Shown: positions 11,879-25,600 of the stretch, in pieces | Layout of the letters: every line of letters starts with the position of its first letter | How positions within the stretch are numbered: position 1 is the stretch's first letter | NCBI GenBank assembly: GCA_032358165.1 | Contig: JAALGY010000042.1 | Location: 496,001 to 560,000, forward strand | Source of the DNA: Diplosphaera chodatii | Lineage: Eukaryota; Chlorophyta; Trebouxiophyceae; Prasiolales; Stichococcaceae | Direction of reading: 5' to 3' | Length of the DNA stretch: 64,000 nt | Program-made: the position numbers and the translations under genes | The notes under the pieces: model-generated | Databases searched by the model: none | What the model was told of the DNA's origin: nothing | The model's input: only the letters and a program-made list of their open reading frames with translations

Positions 11879-12458
11879 TCAGCCACCGCATCCCCCGCCA
11901 CCGCATCCACCACCGCCGCACCCGCCACCGCCGCCACCGCCGCCGTCACATCCGCCACCACCCCCATCACACCCACCGCCTCCGCCGCCGCCGCCATTGT
12001 TGTCGCTGCGGCCGCCGCCACCAGAGGATGCCCTGCACAGTGCAGGACGGCCAGCTGAGTGTTGCAGTGCGGGGTTGGCATGACATCGACGGTGCAGTGT
12101 GTCTGATTGCACAGTATTATATCGACAAAATTGCTCGCCACGAAGCGTGCCTGCTGGGCAGTCAACACCCTATGTTGTCCGAACATGGGCACTGTAGTCG
12201 GTGCAGGTACTGCGTCCGCCCAGAATGGGCAGCTAGGTCCAACAGGCCGAAATATCCGTGGGAAACCTCGCACCCCTTGCCGCCGCAGCACAGATTGAAG
12301 ATGCCGCAGAGCACTCCAACGATGCAGGGGATGGCGATGAAGGCGGCCACGATGAGGATGAGGAGGCCGCCGGAGAGGCCGTGGTTGCTGCTGGAGTTGC
12401 CGAGCAGCATGCGCCCCGTCATCGGACGGAAGATGGTCGCTGAGACCTGCAAGCGCAT
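11879..12458 (-). CDS. Gene F: small single-pass membrane protein with Gly/Cys-rich tail
   Basis: Most divergent member of the D/E/F family. Exons 12274-12458 and 11879-12032 total 339 nt (112 aa). Order: MTGRMLLGNSSSNHGLS, membrane span GGLLILIVAAFIAIPCIVGV, Cys cluster CGIFNLCCGGKG, then ASSGGGGRSDNNG and long GGGGC/GCDGGGG repeats. The NWFTGGF segment of D and E is missing. The intron again starts GG|GTGCG in phase 2. Upstream, in another exon-like stretch around 12480-12570, a run LRTQLSDNRTATFNTG may be an extracellular N-terminal part, so the true start may be farther 5'. Confidence 0.62.
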
Positions 12459-13608
12459 GTGACGCAGCGTTTGGCCATGTGTAGTGTCCAGTGTTGAAGG
12501 TGGCCGTACGGTTGTCGGACAGCTGGGTGCGCAGGTGTGGGTCAACATAGGTCCTCTGCAGGTGCATGCATGCTGCACGCAGCGGACGCTGAGCACAAAG
12601 CGCGGCCATGCATTGGCACAATGGATGACCATGACTTGAATGGAGGGCGTGTTTGCGTCGTCACCACGCAAGCTTGCGCTTCGCACCTTGTTCGAGTGAT
12701 CGCCTTGTAGGGCAACGTTTGTTCGCAGGGCGCCTGCGGTCCGCTTCGCCGCTCAGGTATCAGGAGGCTGGTGCAAGGTAGAGGATCAGAGTGTGATTGT
12801 ACGTCTTTAAACGCGCAGAATGACCTTTGTCGGGTGCTGCACCTCCGATCTCCCCGAGCTGGGGGGCCACCTCAAGTCGTGCCGGAGCCCGCTCCGACAT
12901 CAGCACATCGCGCCGGGCTCCGACGCGACCGGCTCGCGTGACGGCCACACATTGGTTCAGGCAGAGGAACTTGTAGGGCAAATGTGCTCCGTCCAGTCTG
13001 CTTAGCGGGGCGTGTCCGGAGATGGAGCCGCTTGGACAGTGCTCACACCCGAACACTCGTTGCACGTGAAATCAGTCATGGGTAGCCCTTGCAGATAGGT
13101 GCACTCTCACAGCCCTCCCTTCTACCAGTTAGAAGCTCAAACTCTCCGCTACCTGCTAAAAGCAGCCGACTGGTGAAACTAGGCACGTGGAGCCTGCTAT
13201 GCAACAGCCACCCCAGCCCAAATGTGCAATGCGCCGTGTATGCCTTTGCCGTGATGTGCCACAATCAGCACCGAATCAGTACCGTTTAGCACAGACGCAA
13301 TGCGTTTCCGACTGACTTCTGTGCGCTCTCTTATGGTCACTTCACACGACAGCGGCACTGCAGCGCTGCCAGTGCTGTTACCCCAAAGCACATGTGTCCA
13401 GATGGCGGTCATGCACGCCTCTCCGTGATCCGTTCGTCGGCTCGCCGGCCTCAAGACACGGCCTGCCATGGTTGCCATGATGTCTCCGCGGGGCCGGAAG
13501 TCTCTGGGGCCTCCCAGGCAGCAAAGCCACCCGCTGAGCTCCGGCGCCGCGGCTCCCGGGCCGCCTTCGCACCCTCACCGCCGCCGCCTCTGCTGCGCTT
13601 GAGTCCCC
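12459..13608. other. Intergenic region between gene F and RRP5
   Basis: I see no protein with family features here. The part next to 13609 is expected to be the RRP5 3' untranslated region, and the part next to 12459 the 5' region of gene F. No TGTAA signal was found on the minus strand in the stretch I scanned. Confidence 0.4.
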
Positions 13609-16600
13609 TCACTGCTGCGCCAGAGTGTCCACGTAGTCCCGGGCGGCGGCCTTGACGTGCTCCACCCGGGCCGCGTCGCCGTGCTGCTGCTCGTACGCCA
13701 GGTACCGCTTGAAGAAGAACTGCACGGCAGCGGGGTGGGGCGTCACCGGAGGTCGAGGCTCAGTGTGACGGCACCATGACAACACAGAGAGCGTAGATTG
13801 TCCGGATGATGCCTCAGTCTGTGTAAAAGTGTTCAACACCCGCAGCTGAGCCAGTGGCACCAGCCGTGCGTGCCGGGTGGGACTAGCCCAGAACATGCTA
13901 CGAGGCGACAGCGGCTCAGCAAGCGTGGCGCAGCCGACAGCAGCAGCTGGAAGTCGCGTGCCCAGCCCGCACCTTCATCTTCTTGGGCGGCAGCTGCAGC
14001 GTGATGGCGCGCTCGAACAGCGACCGGGTGCGCGCCGCGTCGCCCCCCTTGATCTCCTGCAGCGCCAGCGTTCTGCACGGTGACGCGGCAGCAGCTACGC
14101 CGTTTGAGCAGACGCAAAGCGCGGCCCACGCCCAGTGGCTGGAACTTGCACATGCAGTGCACAGGGGCTGCGACCCGCATGGTTGACGGACCGCAGCCAT
14201 CGAACGGCGCGCTTCACAAAGCACATGGGACGCAACATGCGTGAAGGTGCGTCACCTGGTCCAGGTAGACGGACCAGAGGTCCAGGCGGCGGGGGTAGTT
14301 GCGCAGCACGCCCTCGAACAGCGAGCGCCCGCGCTCCAGGTTGCCCTGCCGGAACTCCGCCAGCGCTGCCTGCGTGATGACCTGCAGGCGGCGCGGCACC
14401 GGTTGCTCGTACGGCAGGCCGCATTTGCTGTGCTCAATGTCACTGCCTTGAATGGCTCGCACATGCCGAGCGTGCAGCGCCTGCTGCAGCGCAAGTGGCA
14501 CGGGACACAAAGGAGCTGTTGCAAATGCGACGGTCACACAGTAATGCCGTGACACCGGCTGGGTGGCGGCAGGGCAGCGCGATCCAGCTGGCAGGGTGCT
14601 GTGCCGTGTCATTCCTGATACCCAGCCCCACCTTGATGTGCTTGCGGGAGGGCAGCGTGTTGAGGGCGCGGTCCAGCAGCTTCTGCGCGGCGCCGCTGCC
14701 GCCGCCGCCCTCCCCCAGCTCCAGGGCCACCGCCTGCAGCCACACCTGCGGGCGGCGCACCCAAGTCGCATTCAAGCCCAGGCATAGTACTCTTTGATGG
14801 CGCTTGTGAGCCGATGCCCTTCTGAGCTGACTCGCGCCGTGACTGTGACAGACATCAGGTTCTGCTGCTGGCATGGCTCGTGCAAAGCATGTCACGTGAC
14901 CTGCTCGGCTGCATGCAGCAGCGTGCATGCGTGGTGCGCACCCAGCCGCCCTCCGCTGACAGCGACTGCCCTGAGCTGTTGCCACCCCAGCTGCAACTTA
15001 GAGTGTGGTTTGCTTGGGGGAGTGCGCACCTTGGCGGACCCGCCAAACTTGCGGCAGGCGGCCTTGAGCAGCGTGCGCGCGGCCTCGACCCGGCCGCTGC
15101 GCGCAAACATGGCGGCGGCCGCCAGGTGCAGCTTCTTGGGGTCGGTGTGCGCCGCGGCTTTTTGGAAAGCCGCCAGCGCGGCCGCCTCGGGCGGCGACCC
15201 GTATGTGTTCTCCAGGTTCAGCAGCGCCGCCCACACATTGAACTTCTCGTCCTCCTCCCTGCGGCACAGCCAAGGACGCGTGCTCCGGGGTGCAAGCTCA
15301 ATCCGGGCAGGTCGCCGGGCGCAACGCAGTGATTTCAAGGTTGATCGAAGTCAGGCAATGTTGGGGCAGACAGTCATGATGAGCATGCCGGCGAGCTGAC
15401 ACAAAACATTGCCAGCTGAATTGCAACGGCTGGCAGTGTTGATGTACAGCAATTGTCCGCATGCCGTTTCAGCACAATGCACTTGCATACTGTGGCCTCA
15501 AAATTATGACAAGCCACTGTACTTGCGCTTCGCAGCAATAAACAGATGCACGAACACAGATTACTCTGATTCAGCACTGATCTGCCTGTGATGATGGAGG
15601 ACAGCATACGGTGCAGGCGCTATAGCCAGAAGCAGGAGAATCATAAGGGCGTGCCGGTAGTTGATGGTGGCCAGCGCGCGGTCGGCCACGCGCCGCGCCC
15701 CGTCCGCGTCGCCCAGCGTCAGCAGGAAGGCCATGTAGCGGATCCAGGCGTGGCTGCTGTCCGGCTGCGCGATGACCAGCCGCTCAAAGGCGTCCACCGT
15801 GTTGGGCTCGGCTGACGGATCCGCCCGGGCGAGCTCCTGCGACCGCGGTCGCGAATGTTACAGATCTCTCAGCAACATGGAAGCCGAAGCAGCAGCAGCA
15901 GTGCTGTCACGCTGCTCACTCATCGACCCCATGAGCAATCATTGTGTGCACACTTACACAAATTCAGCTGTGTACACACAAGCGTATTGGCGCACCGCCT
16001 GCCGGATGGCGGCCTCCTTCTCCTGTTTGGCCCGCCGCTTCTGCAGCTTGCTCAGCTTCCTGCTGCCCGCCTCCGCCCCTGTGTGGTGATCGAACTGTGA
16101 GAGGACAGCAAGGCGCCAGCAGATCAGCATTGTGCAGTGACGAGATGCTATTCACCGCCCGGCCTCCTGGCCCAAACCCTTCTGTGCAAACCATGGAGAC
16201 ACCAGTGTGACTTGCGAACCGCGCTCACACTGTGGCTAGGGTGGCCGGGTGGAGTTGCATTGGTAGACGTGCGCCTGGGCAACATGCAGATCATCATTGG
16301 AATGGTCACCTGCGGCTTCATCGTCGACGTCGCCATCCTGAGCCGCGCCTGCTGCGTCGCCATCGCCCCAGCCCGCGTCATCCCCCAGATCCAGGGTTTT
16401 CACGGGTGCCGCAGCTGGCGCTGCATCTGCCTGTGGTGCGGGCGCTGGCGGCTCGGCCGCCGCCAGCTCGCTGTCAAGGTCGGCCTGTGACATTCACATG
16501 TGCGGTGCCGCCGTCAAGGTGAAGTTGTACGTTGCAGATATGAGCTCTGGCGGTAGCAGCCTATGGCAGCTGCAAGAAGTTGACGGTGTATCCCTGGTAA

Positions 16601-19600
16601 TCACTTCCTATCGAATTCTCTGCAGACCTGCAGACTATGTCGTTTGTGATCACCTCATCCTCGTCCTCTTCTGAGGCTTCGGCAGAGGTCCCCTCTGCTG
16701 CGACATCCATGTCCGTCACCACATCGTCGTCACTGTCGCCAGCTTCAGGCCCATCCATTGGACCTGCCTCGGCCTGCAGCTTGTGAGACACGCATGAGCT
16801 TCAGCCACGCTGCACAGCTAAGCCACCCATGCATAGCACATGCACTGAGCCTGCACGCCATTGCGACCACGCAACTGCACGCAAGCACATGCCAGCATGT
16901 CGGGGGTGCTGCTGCCTGAGCACAGCAGCCTCTGAGGCCGCCAGCCGCACCTCGTCATCGAGCCGCGCCGCCATCTCCTCATCCAGGTCGGCCTCCTCGT
17001 CCGAGGCGCCGCCGGCCGCCGCGTCTCCATCACCCACCTCATCGGCCTCGGCGCCGTCCACCGCCGACGGCCGCAGCGTCAGCGACAGCTTGCCGGCCAG
17101 GGCATCCACCCGCAGCACCCTGGCCCGCACCTCTGCATGACGTGTGCGAACAGAGCAGTCAAACCCGCGGGAACAGCTGACTTTGACGACATGCGCGACG
17201 CCCAGGCATGCAGCCATTATGGCATGTGCAAACTCCAGCTTGAATAGATCTTTTCTTTGCGACGCATCGAGTAGTGCCACTGCGACACATGCTGACCGCA
17301 ACCTGCACAGCATGGCCAGGAACTGCGCAGCCTGACACGGATCGGCTATGCCACGAGCACCCGGCCGCAGGGTGAAATACAGCTGCCAGCCAGTGGCCAT
17401 ACGCACTGCAGGAAGCATCTTGGTGTCTGACCCTTCTGGCTGTCATGATCGCAAGAAAAAAAGCCGACCTGATGGTCTCTCAAACAGCTCAGCAAGAGAG
17501 AGCACAGTGCCTGGTGGCCTTTGTGACAACCTGATTAAGGCCTTGGCTTCGGCCTACGCCCCAAAGCATCCAGGCACCGACCAGCAGGCTAGTATGGCGA
17601 CGAGCAAACAGTAGGTGCATTGACACAGGTGACAGGGATGCCTACCCTGCCCCGTCCGGAACTGGCCGTGGATGTCTGCCGCAAAGCCATCCGCGACCTC
17701 GCTGATGTGTGCCAGGCCGCAGGGGCCGCCCTTGCCGCCCACCTGGTGCATCTGGAAAAGCCTCTCGTCAGCATAACGGCACCAGTATATGCATGCCTGC
17801 ATAGCTCGAGAGCGGCAGTTAGGACCTGCGGCAGTGCAGCTGGGAGCCGCACCTGCCGTGCTGCGTGTTTTGCGGCAAGGTGCATGGGTGGTCCTGGCGT
17901 TGTGAACCCTTTCATGCCACTCTGCTTGTCCACTCCAAGTACAAGCTCGACAGGAAGCTCTAACCATGGCAGTCACCTCCACGAAGACGCCAAAGTCCTC
18001 GACGCGGCGCACGCGGCCGTCCACGACAGACCCCACGGCGATCTCCGCCAGCGACACAGCCGCGGTGGGCGCCGTCGGCTCGCCGGTGCGCAGGCTCATC
18101 TCGAGCCTGATGCAAAGCACGTATGTCAATCGACAAGCACTGTGCCTGCTGCATGAAGGGCTGCAATGTGTCCCATGGACGCGGTGCTCCAGCAACATGG
18201 TGCCCTGCCAACTGTTTGGCGGCAAATGGACACGGCTCAACACTGCGAGGTACCGGCCAAGCCCACCTGCTGCCCTCCCTGGCGGTGATGCGCCCGCGCA
18301 CGTGCTTGCCGACGGGAAACTCCTTGGCAGGAGTCTCAACGTAGCCGTCCGCCAGGTGCGACAGCTTGACGTGCGCGGTGGCGCCGCCCCGCAGCGCCAC
18401 AAAGGCGCCCGCCTTGTTGACGCCCGACACATAGCCGTGCACCTGCACACCACAATGCGTGCGTGGCAAGGAGCACATGGCACTGCAGCTGCAGACAGGG
18501 GTAGCTGCAGCGCTGCGCAACAGACGGTACTGCCAGGCTGGCTCACCTTGTCCCCCACGTCCGGCTGCCGTGGCTTGCCGCCGGACCCCGGGCCTGCCGC
18601 TGCGCCGGATGCGTCCTTCCTGCCCGCCACAGCTCCGCCGTCTGACGCCCGCAGGCTGAGCCGCAGCGCGGCCGCGCCCCTGCCATTGGCACCCGTTGCT
18701 GCTGCTGTGCCCTCGGCGGTGTCCAATGGCTCAAGCACACAACCTCGCACCATGGTCCCGGCGCTGATACCTGTGAATATGGAACAACAGAATACATTTG
18801 AGCCGCCGAACATCCAGCCAGCATCGGTGGAAGATCTGCTGCTGGCTGCCAGCAACACGAGAGAAGTTAGTGCACTGACATCCGCCCCAAAGGGTGCCTG
18901 CATGAGGCTTCCTCCACTGGCCATGCTGAAGCAGCGCCTGGCAGAGCTCGAAGCAACCTATACTTGCCTTGTCAACAGGGCGCACCTGCCAGCGCGTTGC
19001 CGACGTAGGTGTCGTGGACGTCGCACAGGCCGACGGCGCCAACTGCGCCGCCCGCCAGCCGCAGCCGCAGCCCGAAGCCGCCGGCGGCCGTCACCCGGCC
19101 GGTCACCAGGCTGCCCGGCGGCGGCGGTTTGCCCGCCCCAGGGCGCCCGCTGTCGACCTCCTGCTGCGACAGGTCCACGCTGTGGGTGGCGCGGTCCACC
19201 TGCAGAGTGTCAGTCCAGCAGGTGTGAGCTGCACAGAACACGGTGTTACCCAGCATGCATCATGTTGTCATGTTGACAGCTACGTCTTCTGCTGGGCTCC
19301 TGCTTTCCGCCCGGTGTCACCAGCCCCAAGTGGTGGCGCCACAGTGTGCCAGCTCAGTTTCAGACCGGACATGTGCCCCGACCTGCAGCACGCGGCACCG
19401 CAGCGGCTGCCCGATCCGGAAGCGCTGCGCGAGGTCCGCCAGCTCGCCCGGCTCCCCCGCGGCGTCTGCAGCGTGCAGGCGGCCCCGCAGCGTGGGGGAC
19501 AGCGCCACCCAGACGTGCGCGCCCGCCACCTCCTGGACATACCTGCAGTTGCAATAGAGCAGGAGACATCAGATGCCGACTTGACAAGCTGTGCACTTGA

Positions 19601-22600
19601 CCTGGCCACCGGTCTGCTGGTACACGTGTGCGTGCCACTGCAGATTGACACACTAGGTGCGCTGCAGCGTGCCAGCATCCGAGATGTCACTGCTGGTCGC
19701 CACACTAACATCTATTGCAGGTTGCCTGCAGCCACGGTAGCAGGACCAGCCAACGAGCAGGATTGCACGTCTGCACCGTTAGGGGCCGTGCATCCACCGC
19801 TGCAGGCATGCACTGGGCTGAGCAACTTGTAGCACATCTCCAGTACGCTGTGCTGCGCCGCTCGCGAAGCTGAGGTGCAGTGCACTTTTAGTGATGGGCA
19901 CGCACCCCGGCACGGCCTGGCCGGCGCGCAGGCTGGCGAGCTCCGCGGCCGGCGGGATGAGCGCGCCGGCGTCGTTGGCGGCGGCCAGGGCGGCGGGGCG
20001 CGCCGACAGCTCCAGGGTGCCGTGGCGCCGCCCCGCGGGCGTCGCCACCGGGCCCACCACCACCGCCTCCACCGCCCCGTGCTCCGGGTACGCCTCCTCG
20101 AACGAGCCGCCTGCTGGGACATGGACGTGCTCGTCAACATGACGACCATTTTCACGGTGGTTGCTTGTACTGTTCGCTTCAGCAGGGTGTGACCTACATG
20201 CCTACACACGAAGTCCCAGCGACAGGCACTGCCGCCAGGAGGCACCACCTGGCTGCAGCGCGGCGGGGCCGCTGGGGGCGTCCCGCCACTCCGTCACGTG
20301 CAGCCGCGCCCTCTCCCCCGAGTCCAGCTTCACGTCGGCCGCCAGCGGCGAGGCGTGCGTGACGGTGCCGGTCACGACGCGGCCGGGCGCCGCCTTGCTG
20401 GCGACCCGCTGCTCCGCGGCCGCGCTGGCGGCGGCCGCCGCCGCCTCCGACTGCACCGCCATGTGCATCAGCAGCCGCCCGCCTGCTCGCCGCACAGTTG
20501 CCAGTGGGATGAGCGGCCTTGCCAGTCAGGATATGCGTGCAGATGCCGCCGACAAGATGAGGCGGGCGACAGAGACCCCTGCCATGCTCGCCCTGCGCAC
20601 ATGTCAGGCGACTCCTGCAGCGGGAGACCCTGACCAGAAGAGGTGGTCATTTGGAGGGTTCAGGTGCACCATGCGGGGCGGACCTGTGTCGGCGGAGGGC
20701 AGCTGGGCGACGGTGGCCTGCAGCCGCTGGCCGACGCTGAAGCGCCGCTGCGCCTCCTCCGCCGCCGACACCAGCAGGTTGTAGTCCTGCAGGGGGGCAT
20801 GTGCAGCATCACCGTCAACTCGGGTATACCAGGACGGCAGCACTACTCTTGCTGGTTACATGCCGGGCCGGAAACCGCATTGACGTGCGTCACCTGCAAG
20901 CCAGATGTAAGCCAGTCAACAGCTCGCGGGCAGTGAGAGCAATCACTGCCAGGTTCCCCTGACCGACAAGGGTACGTGCAGCACCTTGGTGGACAGGAAG
21001 CCCAGGGTGGGCGGGTTGGCGGGCTTGCGGCGGGGCAGCGCCACCACCAGGTAATCCGGCTTGACCAGCTGCACCGTCACATCCACCCTCTCGCCCGACA
21101 CCTGCCAGGACCGAGAGCATGCTGCTGTCGGAGGTACAGCGGTGTGCGCGACAACCTCAAAGGTCTCGGTGTCCTGTTGCAGAGCTTAGGTTGCACTTGA
21201 CTCACCAAAGAGTTGTGGGCTGGCCGCTTGCACAAGGCTGGCAGGTTGCGGCAAAGTTTAGTAGCAGCGGGGCATTTGGGATGGATCTTAGCATTGAAAA
21301 GGTTCGGCGCGAGTAGCACCTTCCACTTGTCGGCCCTGGGCTCCTTTTTGGACCCCTTGCCGGCGTTGGGCGCCGCTGGCAGCAGCGCGGATGCCAGGCT
21401 GAGGTCCACGATGCCGTCCGCCTTGCTGACGTCCAGCACGCGCGCCGACAGCGGCGAGGCGACCGCCGGCTTTGCCTCTCCTTCCTGTTGAGGCAGCAGG
21501 AAGTAGACGACAATGAGCGAGTGGTTGAATACAACAAATCTGACTTGATCAGCTAACCAGATCACACGGTGGGCCAGAATACAAGGTTGTTTGACCATGC
21601 ATGTCAACTGTCGGCTCCGTAATGGGTGTACAGGTTCAGACGTGCCTGGCCAGGAGAGATGAGGCCGACCACATTCTCGTCCGCCAGCAGGTCAACCGTC
21701 ACGCCAAACTCCTCGTGCGCGTGCACCGCGCCGGCGGTGACGCCGCCAATGGGGAACGCATCCCAGGGGATCGCAGCGTCCTCTGGGTTGGCAGCACTCC
21801 TGCAGAGATTGGGAAATGTCCGCTGGAATATGCCTTGGAACTCACTGTGAAAGCACTGCCCTGCTTGCTGCCTCACCACCACTGCGTGGGCCCCTGCGCA
21901 TCCGAGTACAGACCACTCGCCCACAAACATCAGCCTGCCAGCCTGAAATCCGTGTTGTGCAGCCGGCTGCATGGCAACGGTCACTTGTGCCATCCGTCAG
22001 CAGAGCAACACCCACAACGCTGCTGCTACAGCGCCCAATGTGTCTGGGATGTGACATGCAGCTGCATCAGGGGCAGCACTGCTCATTGTGTACGCCACAG
22101 CATTGAACGTGAAGCATTCACAGCAAAGGCGCACTGCAGCCGCGCGACCAGCTCCAGGTCAGCGAACAGTGATGCCAGCAGCGCAGCGTCGGGCGACGCC
22201 GTGAGCGCCGGCTTCAGCGTCACGCTGAATCGCCGTCGCTCCTGGTCCTCCTGATGGTTTCACAGATCACACTCTGAGCAACATTGCAGATGTGGGTCCA
22301 ACCTGTTTGACAGGTGCTCCCCTTATGAGCTTCTGCTGCAGTACAGTAAGCAGGCAGCGCATGCCTGTGTGCAGGTTCCAAACATTGCACTGAGCCAAAT
22401 CTCAGGTGTAGCCCTGCACATTGTTGCAGAACGGTCGGGACAGCAGTGTGACAGGCACTCGAGACTGATTCACTGCTGCAGGATCTGACGAAGCACGGAC
22501 AGGCCATATTCTTATGCCATGTTCATACCCCATGCGCACATGTGAGTTGGCTGGGCATGAGCACATGAGCCCCTGTGCTGGGTCAGAAACTGCAGCTGGC

Positions 22601-25600
22601 CGGCACCTTCATGCTGTTTGGGAGGACAGCGGTGTACCTGGACGACCTGTGCCCGCACAGACTGGCCGACCGCAAAGTGGCGTGCCGGGTCGCTCACAAA
22701 GCTGTCCGCCAGCTGTGGCAAGCCCGCGCGCCCCGTCAGCTTGCCGCCAAACCTGCCAGGGGAGCATCATCGAAACGTCGTGGTTGGCTATGCCAGATGA
22801 CAGGACGGCAGCGCATGGTGCCCTGCCATCTGTACTGGCATGCCAGGCCTCAGTGAGTGCCCCTAAAGCACAGAAGCTGTTGTACGCAAGCTTACACAGC
22901 TGCGCAACATGTGCGCGCTGTTTGACGGACAATTAGGTCTCCAGCAGTCGTGGTTTGCAAACGGCACTGCTTTTGACAAATGGCACCAACACCAACAGCC
23001 GCAGGCACAGCAGCATTGTAGCCTGTAGAGGGTGCTGCGGACTAGCTGGCAGCTTGCACACCTGACATATGCGGCGTCAGCCGTGAGAGAGGCGATGTAG
23101 CCAGGCAGCAGCGCCGCCTCGTGCACGTCTTCCAGCTCCGACGGCAGGGCGCCGGCGGCCGCAGCGGCCAGCAGGCTGGCCTTGCGGGTCACCCGCACCA
23201 TCTTGATGCGCTGCATGGAGTCAAGTCAGCAGTAGATCATGGGCCGTGTGGAGTCGTGCATGCAGGCTGGAGGTGTTGTGCGCAGTGCAGGCAACTGTGC
23301 GCTGCTGCTCTGAGCGCAGTCCCGCATGGCAGGAAACTGTCTGGTCAGCTGGCAAGTCTGCATGAACATGGGGTGCAATCTTAGCATCTGCGTCACCATG
23401 CAGTGAAGCAGGGAGCAACAGCCATTGATTCAAGCCCAGGCAGCTGGACTTGAATGCTGTGACATTTGCTTTTGCTTCACTGCTGGAGCCGAACACAGGT
23501 GTGGCAACAGACATGGCCACATTTGGGTTGCCAAAGCGCCCGTCGTACAAGCATGTCACGAACGCAAGAGGCGGCAGGTGATACTTGACTGAGCCCAGGG
23601 AATCTGACTGAGGTGGATCACCTCCAGCCGCTCCAGCACCAGCAGCCGGCCGAGCTCCACGCCCTGCGCCGTGCCAATGGCCTCCCGCAGCGCCTCTGCC
23701 GCTGCAGGGCAGTTTGTTTCAAACATCAGTGCTGTTGTCAGGGAGCCCGCGACTCTGTTGCATCCAGTGAACATGCACACACCGTGAGATATGCAGCCTA
23801 TCACATCCATATGCAGGCGAGCAGATGCAGGCGGTGAAATGCACAGCCAAGAGAATGCCGGAGCACCTGCGGGGTGGTCGGCCAGGTGCGGCACGTCCAG
23901 GCGGCCCTTGGCGCCGTCCGGCAGCTGCACCTCGTAGTACTGGTGCACACCCTGCAGTGATCGTCAAACCGTCACTTTGCTAGGGCAAGCACACGGGCCC
24001 GAGCGACCCCACGCTGATCCTTCGCTGTAATCATTGCAATGGGTCAGAACAAGCTCGGGGTGGAGCAACAGGAGGACACCAAGGGGAAGGAAGCACACCT
24101 CGCCGTGCACTGCTGCGATGGTTGCTGTGTCCACGATGCTGCCTGGCCGCAGTGCATCCAGAGCATCCGCTGCTGCCGGAATCCCTGCCAGACCAAGGCC
24201 ACACCACTCTGCTTTCTGCTTGAGCCAGAGCATGTGCACAGCAGCCATCATGAGATATGACATGGCGGCAAATCTGCTGTGCTCGGCAGGACACAAATTC
24301 AAAACTGTTGAATCGCACCTGCTTCGGTGCCCTCCGCTGCTGGTGTGGCAGGGGCGGTGGCGAGGCCCAGAGTGAGGCGGCGCTTGGCGGCGTCCACCGA
24401 CATCACCCGCACCTTCAGAACCTGTCCTTTCATGGAGCCAGATCTGGTATGCCGAGCGTGACTCACCCAGTCAAGCACGGCGTGGAAACAGGCACCCGAG
24501 TGGCGCAGCCTCTCAGCGCATTAACAACTGTTAGCAGTCACAGGGCCGATAGCACCTGAGAACCAAACTCTAGAGAGCTCCACACCTGGCCCGTTTTGAA
24601 CGCGTCCTCGGGCGTCTGGTCCTCCGTCAGGCCCAGCGCCGAGGCGTGCACCAGGCCCCGGATGCCGTTGAAGAAGGAGACAAACACGCCGGTCGGCGTG
24701 GCGCCGGTTACCGTGCCGTGTGTCCGCGTCCCCGCAATAGCATCCTGCAGCAATTGCAAGGAACCCAGACATCTACTTTCTCCATAGCTGCAAGTGGTGC
24801 ATGTTTGCAGGGTCAGGCTGTTAGCATCAGATTATGCACCAACGTTCACATAGATGTTGCTAACGATTCCAGCAACCGCAGGCGTTCAAATCAGACCCTA
24901 AACCAACTACAGATCAAGCATCCACATGTAACACACGAATAAAAGTTGTACTGTCCGCGTGAGCTTGAGAGGTGTTGATAATCACTCCCCGTCACAGACA
25001 TATGTACGTTCAGCAGCGTACCTGCAGGTGCACGATCAGCGGCAGCTTCGAGGTGACGAGCGCCTTCTTCAGGGTGGCCGTGGTGCGCCTGGTGGCGGCG
25101 TCGGCCTCCAGCACACGCGCCGCCACCTCCTGCCCCACCTTCCACTTGGCCTTGCCCTTGCGGCCGCCCGCGTCGCTCAGGTGCACCAGCGGCACAAACG
25201 CCCTGCATCGAGGGGACACTGCCAGCAGTTTTCGCACTGTGAAGCGACGCGCAATGCTTGACACGATGCGGCAAGGAGCTGACCTCCATCAAAGTCAAAG
25301 CGTGCAATGAGCTCAACACGGCACAGTACTGCAGTGATACTCGCAGTGCTGCCAACAAAAACAGCTCCTGGCACACCCAGGGCTAGCCTTCCAGGATGGC
25401 ACTTGCCCAATTGAAGCACATGGTACAGCCAGTGAGGTATGCAGAGCATGACAATACCACACTTGTGTGACAACAAGGAAGCTGTTTACATGTTGCTTCT
25501 CTGATACATTCCACAGACCTGACGCCGGGCGACAGCGTCAGCACCGCGCCCTTGTCGTCGATTGAGGCAATGCGCCCCGTCACCAGCTGCCCGGCGGCCA

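Noticed and set aside
11170..12462. Plus-strand 430-aa open reading with His/Arg-rich repeats
   Set aside because: The repeats are the antisense of the Gly/Cys tail of gene F. The rest has no family features and overlaps real exons.
17966..19276. Long plus-strand open readings across 17.9-19.8 kb
   Set aside because: They are shadows of GC-rich RRP5 exons, which carry S1-domain text on the minus strand.
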